Below, piece by piece: positions 42,549-49,214 of a stretch of 49,214 nucleotides of DNA. The number at the start of each line of letters is the position of its first letter. Within the stretch, counting starts at the first letter, position 1. Source of the stretch: Cruorifilaria tuberocauda (lineage: Eukaryota > Nematoda > Chromadorea > Rhabditida > Onchocercidae); assembly GCA_013365365.1 (NCBI GenBank), contig JABVXU010000401.1:1-49214 (forward strand), in the 5' to 3' direction. The notes beneath the pieces were generated by a model. It did no database searches. It was not told where the DNA came from and was given only the letters and a program-made list of their open reading frames with translations. The position numbers and the translations under genes are program-made.

Positions 42549-44347
42549 TAATCGTAATAGATACATTTCTACAATTTTAAAGAATATTTTAATTTTGAAA
42601 AGAATTGATTTTATGCTGATTATCGTTAGTAATACTACTTCAAATAGATTTTTTTTGCAACTTTAATAATTTTTAATTTTGGTAAGAATTGATTTTAAAT
42701 TGATTATAATTAATAATACTATTCTAACAGTTCTTTTTTGTAGGCTTGAAAAAGTTTTGTCTTTAAGAAGAATTGATTTTACTGATAATATCACTCTAAA
42801 CAGATATCCTAATCTTTATCATTATCACTGATAGATGAAACTTTACTACTGTAAATCGTTTTTTCTTAAATTTATGAAAATTTTATTTTACAGTGGAAGT
42901 TACAACTTTCTTACTTCCTTTTTCGTGACGAAAATTTTTTAAATTTGTGATTTTTTGAGAATTTATCGATTAGAAATGAACATTTAAATGAACTGTAATC
43001 TTCATGAATCAAAATTTTCATGAATCTGATGGCTTCAGCTATTTATTAGCATTATAGCAATCACAATCTCATTGTTGATAAGCTAAGTGATAAGTGATAA
43101 AAGGCTTCAAGTTTTATTCAGCTAAAAGAGTTCCTAGCGTTCTTTTGTCTTTGATATTAGCAACTGTTCGGTAAGTTTGTAATACCAATAAACTGATAAT
43201 TGATTTTATAGAAAGAAGCATCGAACAGTTCGATCAAACAAAATTATCATAAATTACTGTTTCAAACATTTGGCTAAAATTTAAAAATTCTTTAAAATTT
43301 AAATATTTGTTTAAGATTTGTTATTTAAAATAAATATTTGTTTAAAAATTAAATTATTGGAAATCAATCCTTTTAAAACATTTATATTATTGTTAACCTT
43401 TTTAGTAAATAAACTTAAATGATAATCTTATTAGATGTAAATGAATTTTCTTTTTTGCTTCTTTTAATTGATGGAAAAATGACAAAGATAAAAATTTAAA
43501 TAATAAAATTTTATTATCTTAAAATAAACTTATTATTGATCATATTGATTTTTTTAATTTATTCAAATCACATGAAATAATTCGAATTCAATCATTTTAC
43601 TTTGAAAGTTATTTCAATCTTTCACTTATCCTTATATAATTTGTTACGGAAACGTTGCTATTTGCTAAACCTAAAAATAGTCGAAAATGAATTTTAGCAA
43701 ATTTGTTCCGCAAATATTAATCGTATTGAACCGTGAAATCCATCATGAAATTTCCGTTATTAATGTAAAAGCTATAAAAAGCTCTGCAAAGATTTTAATA
43801 TTTCAATGCAGGTGAAAAATTTTCTTGCTTGATTTTGAATTAATGACCAATGACCAATGACCAATATTAGTGGGAAAAGAAAAAAGAAGGATACATACAT
43901 TTATTCATAAATTCAACCTTTCTATGCATATTAGCAATTCATTTTTCAAATAATTTTTCACTGAAATTACTGCTCAAATAATTTACTTAAAATGAATTAC
44001 CTATGTTTGCTTAAAGTTATTGAACCGAAAAATTGTAAACAGCAATGCAAATTGCAATTTAAAATTTCCATTTACTTTTGAGATAAATAGCCGAGTTACA
44101 TTTGACTTTTTAAAATTTTAACTTAAAAGTAAGAATTTAAAATTTAATGAAGATTGAAAATTTTTCCCTCCGTATAATTATTTCATTATTTCCTTTATTA
44201 AATTATTCAATTTTGTCATTCTTTTTAAACGATTAAAATTCTTGTCTCTAGTATGATTTCCATGCAGCGAAATACATTGTTTGATGAAAAAATGGAAAGT
44301 TAAGTTTCATTTTTGATATATTTCCATTTTGAATTAGCAAACTTTAA
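42549..44347. other. AT-rich gene-free stretch
   Basis: No exon is seen. Diverged, related AT-rich phrases (AAGAATTGATTTT and similar) recur near 42405, 42600, 42690 and 42765, looking like decayed copies of an older repeat about 90 bases long. A short GACCAAT triplication lies near 43844-43863. Confidence 0.4.
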
Positions 44348-44785
44348 ATCGCATTCAGAATCGTTAAACCTCGAGAGTTCTTTATTCCGAATCGTCAGAG
44401 TGTCTAAGTTCACTCATTCAGAGTTATCGAACTTCGTGGGTTCTTGCATTCAGAATCTCCAATCTTCCCAAGTCCATCCATTCAGAATCATCGAACTTCG
44501 AGAGTCCTTCTATTCAAAATCGCCAGTCCTCCTAAGTTCATCCAATTCAGAATCACCAGTCTATCTAAATTCATCTATTCAGAATCTTCAGACTTCGAAT
44601 AGCTTATCTTCCTAAGTTCATCACATTCAGAATCGTCGAATTTTGCGAGTTCTTGTATCCAGAATCACCAGTCTTTCCAAATTTATCCATTCAGAATCTT
44701 CAAACTTCGAAAGTTCTTGCATTCAGAATCGCCAATCTTCCCAAATTCAACTATTCAAAACTACTAAACTTCGAAGTCTTCGTAG
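44348..44785. repeat. Composite minisatellite, about 65-base unit made of two related half-units
   Basis: About 13 half-units of 31-34 bases each begin ATTCAGAATC. Two kinds tend to alternate: one continues with CGAACTTCGAGAGTTCTT, the other with CCAGTCTTCCCAAGTTCATC. Copies differ by point changes and small indels. The open frame at 44313-44615 is a by-product of the repeat. Confidence 0.85.
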
Positions 44786-46960
44786 AGTAGAAATGTGATA
44801 ACTTTACTTTGTGTATTATCTATATATATGAAAATAAAATTGATATTTTCAGATAGATTATCGAAAAAATATCTAAACAAACATTGTTTTATCAATAACT
44901 CAATTCCTCTCTTTTTTTTGTTACTTGAAAAGAAAAATGCTTTATAAACGATTGTAAATGAAAGCTCTGAGATATTCTTGCAAAAAATATTTCTAACAAA
45001 TCGATACTCTCACTCATCATATAGCTTATCATTTGCTCAAGCTTATCAGTAAATATTGAAATTTGAAACGAATGAATTAAAATTCTTAAATGTTCCTAAT
45101 TCTACCAGAATTTAGGGACTTCTTTCGTTGAACAATAGCAGCAATAAATGTGTATAAAGCTTGTTTGCCATTTGGTCACCAATTAATGAATGACCAATGA
45201 CCACATTTTCACTAATAAGATCAATTTTTATTTATGCTTCGATGTGTGTATGTCTGTTGTATTTGAATTATTCCGACCGATACGGCAGGCGGAATTATTC
45301 GAATAAGCATATTTTTAATTCGTTTAGCAATAAATGTGCATTTCCAAGAGCGGAATTGTTTATGATCTCGATAAATTTTGTTTACTTAGCATTGTTTATT
45401 TACTTCTAATAACTTTCGGATTACTTTTATATTTTTACTTTTAATTACTTTATAACTTCTAATTACTTTTTATAGTTTCTTTTAGTAATGTTTAAACAGT
45501 TAGCTTTTTCTTTTTTTAATTAGTAATTTGCTATTTCAATTATATTTATTAATGAATGGCTCGCTTAGCTTATCATTTATCTTTTATTATCACTAACTTT
45601 TTTTTCTTGTGTTCAAGCAATATTTATTATTAAAATAAGTGAAATCAACCATACCACTGAAATAACAATTCGGTTATGCTAATTAGACTGATAATCTTGC
45701 TATCATATTAATTCTTATCACAGTGTTATCACTATAGATTAATACAATTACAATCGTTTAATGCAAATTATCAGTATAAATTGAATGATAGCATCGTCGA
45801 ACAATAAGTAATCAGTTATCATTTCGATAATAGTAATCATAATATCATTGTAATTTGAATTATAATAATAAAATTCTAATTAGTCATATTATTTAGTAGA
45901 GAAATTACACATGACTATAAAGTATAAGTAGTAATATTAGAAATGATTTACTTATTTATTATTACTTTTCATTTAGTAGTTCATTATTACCTTATTAAAT
46001 TTTTAAAATTTGCATTAAAATTTTAAAAAGTAAGCTAAAAGTTAAAAAGAAAAAAAGTACAAATTTAGTTTTGTGGAAAAGAAAACGAACTTTTTGATAT
46101 TTGTACAAAACACAATAACAGATAAGATAAAATTATTTTATCACTACTAAGAGAATAATTTTAATAAAAAATTTTTTCTTTTTCATTTTTCTATTTTAAA
46201 ATATGCAAATTTTTGATCATAAATTTAATATTATTTTAAAATTCGTCAAAAATAGTACATTCATTCATTCATGCCAAATTTCATATCGCATCTTAACTTA
46301 ACTTAACTTAGCTCAATTCAACTCATCCATCTGTCCGTTCGTCCATCTATCCGATCATTTATAACTTCATCGTTTGAAAGGAATTAAATTCTAGCATAGC
46401 CGAATTCTCGGTGGAATCACCCCGCCCGGTTTTATATAACAACCAAACACATTTTTGTTTGCCAAATTTATTCCCGGGAGATTGAGAAAGAAAAAGGAAT
46501 TTCGTCTTTAAGTTTGAAATTAGTTGCCACAATGAATCCTTTTTTTTTTCGTATTTCCACTCGTCTTTATTTTTTTTCTTCAGAAAATTGTAACAAATTA
46601 ACGAAATTTTTTTTTTCGAAAGACGAAAATAGAGGAAGAAGCATTTCAGGAATTGTCTCTCCTCTCCATGATACTACTCATTTCAGTTGAGCAAAAAAAG
46701 ATTTTAAATTTGAAAAGAAAAAAACTCTGAAGAAAATTGACGAAGAAATTTGCTGAATTTTCTTAAATTTTTATTCCATCTTTTATTTCTGTATTATTAA
46801 AATATAAATTAATAATTTAAATAGTGCTGAATTTAAATATTGCATCATTTCTTTCTTAAAATTTGCTCAGCATTTAGTAATTTTATTGAATTCGTTGAAT
46901 TTTATTGATTTTAATAATTTAAAAATATTATTTTAACCTTAATATGCTCTTTCATGTTAT
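44786..46960. other. Gene-free stretch with a small GC-rich patch
   Basis: No exon is supported. The open frame at 45197-45409 is hydrophobic and isolated. At 46400-46445 a short GC-rich stretch (CACCCCGCCCGG) sits directly next to TTTTATATAAC. A CTTAA repeat lies near 46292-46310. Confidence 0.4.
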
Positions 46961-47791
46961 ATAATAATAATCATCAATGAATATAAAGTAAATAATAATG
47001 ACAATAATAATAATAATAAATATAATGAATAATAATAATAAATCAATAATGAATAATAATAATAATAATAAATCAATAATGAATAATGATAATAATAATA
47101 ATAAATATAAGGGATAATGTAATTTTATTAAAATTATTGAATTAGATTTAATAATTTGAAAATATTACTCTAACATTAATATGCTGTTTCATATTATATA
47201 ATAATAATAATAATCAATAATGAATAATAATAATAAACATCAGGAATAATAATGATGGTGACGATATTAATAAGAGTGATAGAAATAGTCATAATGATGG
47301 CAATAATTGTGACGTATTGTCATTATAATGATAATAGTAATAATGATAATAACAATAGCAATGATGTCATATTGTTATCATAATAATGATAGTAACAATG
47401 ATCAATAATGATAATAATAAGAATGCTAATGGTAATAATAATGACAATAGCAATAATAATAACTACAATAATTATAATAATACAATAATACTAATAAAAT
47501 AACAATAATAACTATAGTTATAAATAAATATAATAATACTAATAAAATATTAATAATAACTATGATAATTATTATAATAATACAATAATGCTAAAATAAT
47601 AATAATCACTACAATAATTATAATAATAATAATATAATACTAATAAAATAATAATAACTATGTTAATTATAATAATAATACTAATAAAATAATGATAATA
47701 ATAATAATAACAATGATGAAAGCAATAATAGGAATAATAATGATAGAGAAAGTAATAATAATAATAATAATATAATAGCAGCAATTTGCAT
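46961..47791. repeat. Long degenerate AAT/TAA microsatellite field
   Basis: Over 800 bases consist mostly of AAT, AAC and GAT triplets on the plus strand. Two copies of a larger segment (AATATTA... with TAATATGCTxTTTCAT) start near 46922 and 47157. The minus-strand poly-tyrosine open frame here is a by-product. Confidence 0.9.
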
Positions 47792-48461
47792 TTAACAAAT
47801 ATCGTTATTATAGTTAAGTTGAAAATGCCAATTGCTCTAACATATTTAAATAGGATTTTAAACAAAAAAAAAAAAGAGAGAAAGGAATGGAGCATTAAAA
47901 TTGATTTGATATCATTGCTGATATATTTTGATTTTTAGCTTTTTTTTTTCTTTCTTTCTTTTTTTTTGCTATAAAATTTTCTATAAATTTATCATTTTCT
48001 TGTTTGATTCGGCGTCAGCCATCTGACTGATTTTGATCATTTCATCATCGTCCAGTTATCCATCAACTCTGAGATATTTGAAATATTGAATTGTAACTGA
48101 AGAAGAAAACAATGATAAAATTCAATTCTTCATGATCGAATCAAAAATCTGTTCTGAAAAAATCAATGAATTGATTTAAACAAACATTTTTTAATAGTAT
48201 GTATCTTTTTGTTTCTGATTCATACCAAATATACACTATTAGCTCAAAATTATTCTAAAAGCTTCAGGAATTAATCAATAAATTTAATTGTAAAGTTAAA
48301 ATATACTTATGTGATATAAATAAATGTTTTCATTTTCAGAAAGTATAATATATTGATAGGTAATTTTTATAATTTATGAGTATTCTCAAATATTTTAAAG
48401 ATAGAAAATGAAAAAACTTGCAGCTTTACAGAAAGAAAATTTTTTTCTTAAAAGTTTTAAT

Positions 48462-48581
48462 TTTCAATTTAAGCAAACTTAAATATTTGAAATTAAAAAT
48501 GTTTCAATTTAAGCAAACTTGAATATTTGAAATTAAAAATGTTTTAATTTAAGCAAACTTGAATGTTTGAAATTAAAAATA
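48462..48581. repeat. 40-base tandem repeat, three copies
   Basis: Units start near 48462, 48502 and 48542 and share TTTAAGCAAACTT followed by TTTGAAATTAAAAAT, with only a few substitutions between copies. Confidence 0.85.
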
Positions 48582-48954
48582 GAAACATTTCAAAATTCAT
48601 TTAAAACTCATGGAATTAATAAAATTATTGTAAATGGAAAAATATTTGTGCAGAATTTCAAAATCACTCATTCATTTTCAAAACACTATTTAGTTAATCC
48701 TTTTTTTTGCAACGAAAAACAATTTTCATTATAAGCTTTCTTGGTATTTTTCCCGCAGGTTAATTAGTGTTGAACTAATTAATTTGACTGTAAAACAAAA
48801 GAAAATTTCATTCAATGAGGAAATGATGGAAGTGAAGTGAAGTGAAGTGAACGTTTGTTTTGGAAAGTGAAATTGAAACGAAACTCTTTCAATTGCTTCT
48901 TCTCCAACTATTAAAGATGAGCACACCAATTTCTCATTTCCTTTAATTTCCTTT

Positions 48955-49214
48955 TCTCTTCTCGAACTTAACTTATCACTTGAATACCTGCGTGTATGTA
49001 AGTATGTGTGTATGTGTATGTTAATGTACTTACACAACCTTTTTTAGTTTTCGTTACTTTTTTCTCAAAATTAACCTATCACTTGAATACCTGTGGTGTA
49101 TGTATATGTTGAAGTATGTACACATTCGTTTTTTGTTTCATTACTTTTCTCTCAAAACAATTCTATCACCTTAATATCTTTCAGTTGTGTATGTATGTGT
49201 GTGTGTGTGTGTGT
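48955..49214. repeat. Tandem array of about 90-105-base units with GT-rich cores, running off the window
   Basis: Three units are visible. Each starts with TCTC(A/G)AA followed by CTATCAC(T/C)T(G/T)AATA, then a TGTATGTATGTGTG-type core. The last unit ends in a pure GT run (about 49198-49214) that continues past the window edge. Confidence 0.75.

Noticed and set aside
44313..44615. 100-codon open frame with internal repeats
   Set aside because: It lies in the composite minisatellite, follows the repeat period, and the unit lengths vary in ways that do not preserve frame across the array.
47572..47895. Minus-strand poly-tyrosine open frame
   Set aside because: Produced by AAT/TAA triplet repeats, with no other sign of coding.
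48729..49037. 102-codon minus-strand open frame
   Set aside because: It spans simple repeats (TGAAG run and GT-cored units) and has no homologue I recognise or splice context.

Overview
The window looks like nuclear DNA of a nematode, most likely a spirurid/filarial-type worm. It is strongly AT-rich, its protein genes are cut into many small exons by mostly short GT-AG introns, several start codons sit directly behind a splice acceptor (as expected for spliced-leader trans-splicing), and the long gaps hold AT-rich simple repeats. Exons were assembled by hand from both strands. For every main gene the splice phases agree at all junctions and the summed coding length is a multiple of three, which is strong internal support.

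Layout, left to right. (1) 268-510 (+): possible 3' end of a small cysteine-rich protein. (2) 1654-4624 (+): nine-exon, 327-aa protein resembling the nucleolar NEPRO/DUF4477 family. (3) 4806-16072 (+): serine palmitoyltransferase subunit 1; the first coding exon is not found. Its 7.6-kb intron contains, on the opposite strand, a complete ten-exon trehalase (7288-11773). (4) 16785-18625 (-): polyprenol reductase (SRD5A3 type). (5) 21141-23826 (-): ER membrane complex subunit 2. (6) 24921-28886 (-): mitochondrial delta-1-pyrroline-5-carboxylate dehydrogenase. (7) 29543-33619 (-): testis-specific-type serine kinase (TSSK-like) with a 219-residue charged N-terminal extension. (8) 36115-38970 (+): casein-kinase-1/TTBK-like protein with a degraded active site, a predicted pseudokinase. 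(9) 39302-40097 (+): candidate three-exon gene for a 42-aa protein. (10) 40098-49214: no convincing gene; microsatellites, minisatellites and a few less AT-rich islands.

Functionally, genes 3 to 6 are housekeeping: sphingolipid synthesis, dolichol production for glycosylation, membrane-protein insertion and proline catabolism. Trehalase handles the main nematode blood sugar. The two kinases are divergently arranged and belong to families that are commonly sperm-enriched in nematodes. The most unusual items are the pseudokinase, the nested antisense trehalase, a GC-AG intron in the SPT gene, the tiny three-exon gene and the composite minisatellite at 44.35-44.79 kb. Nothing in the window looks like a prokaryotic system, CRISPR array or intact transposon.
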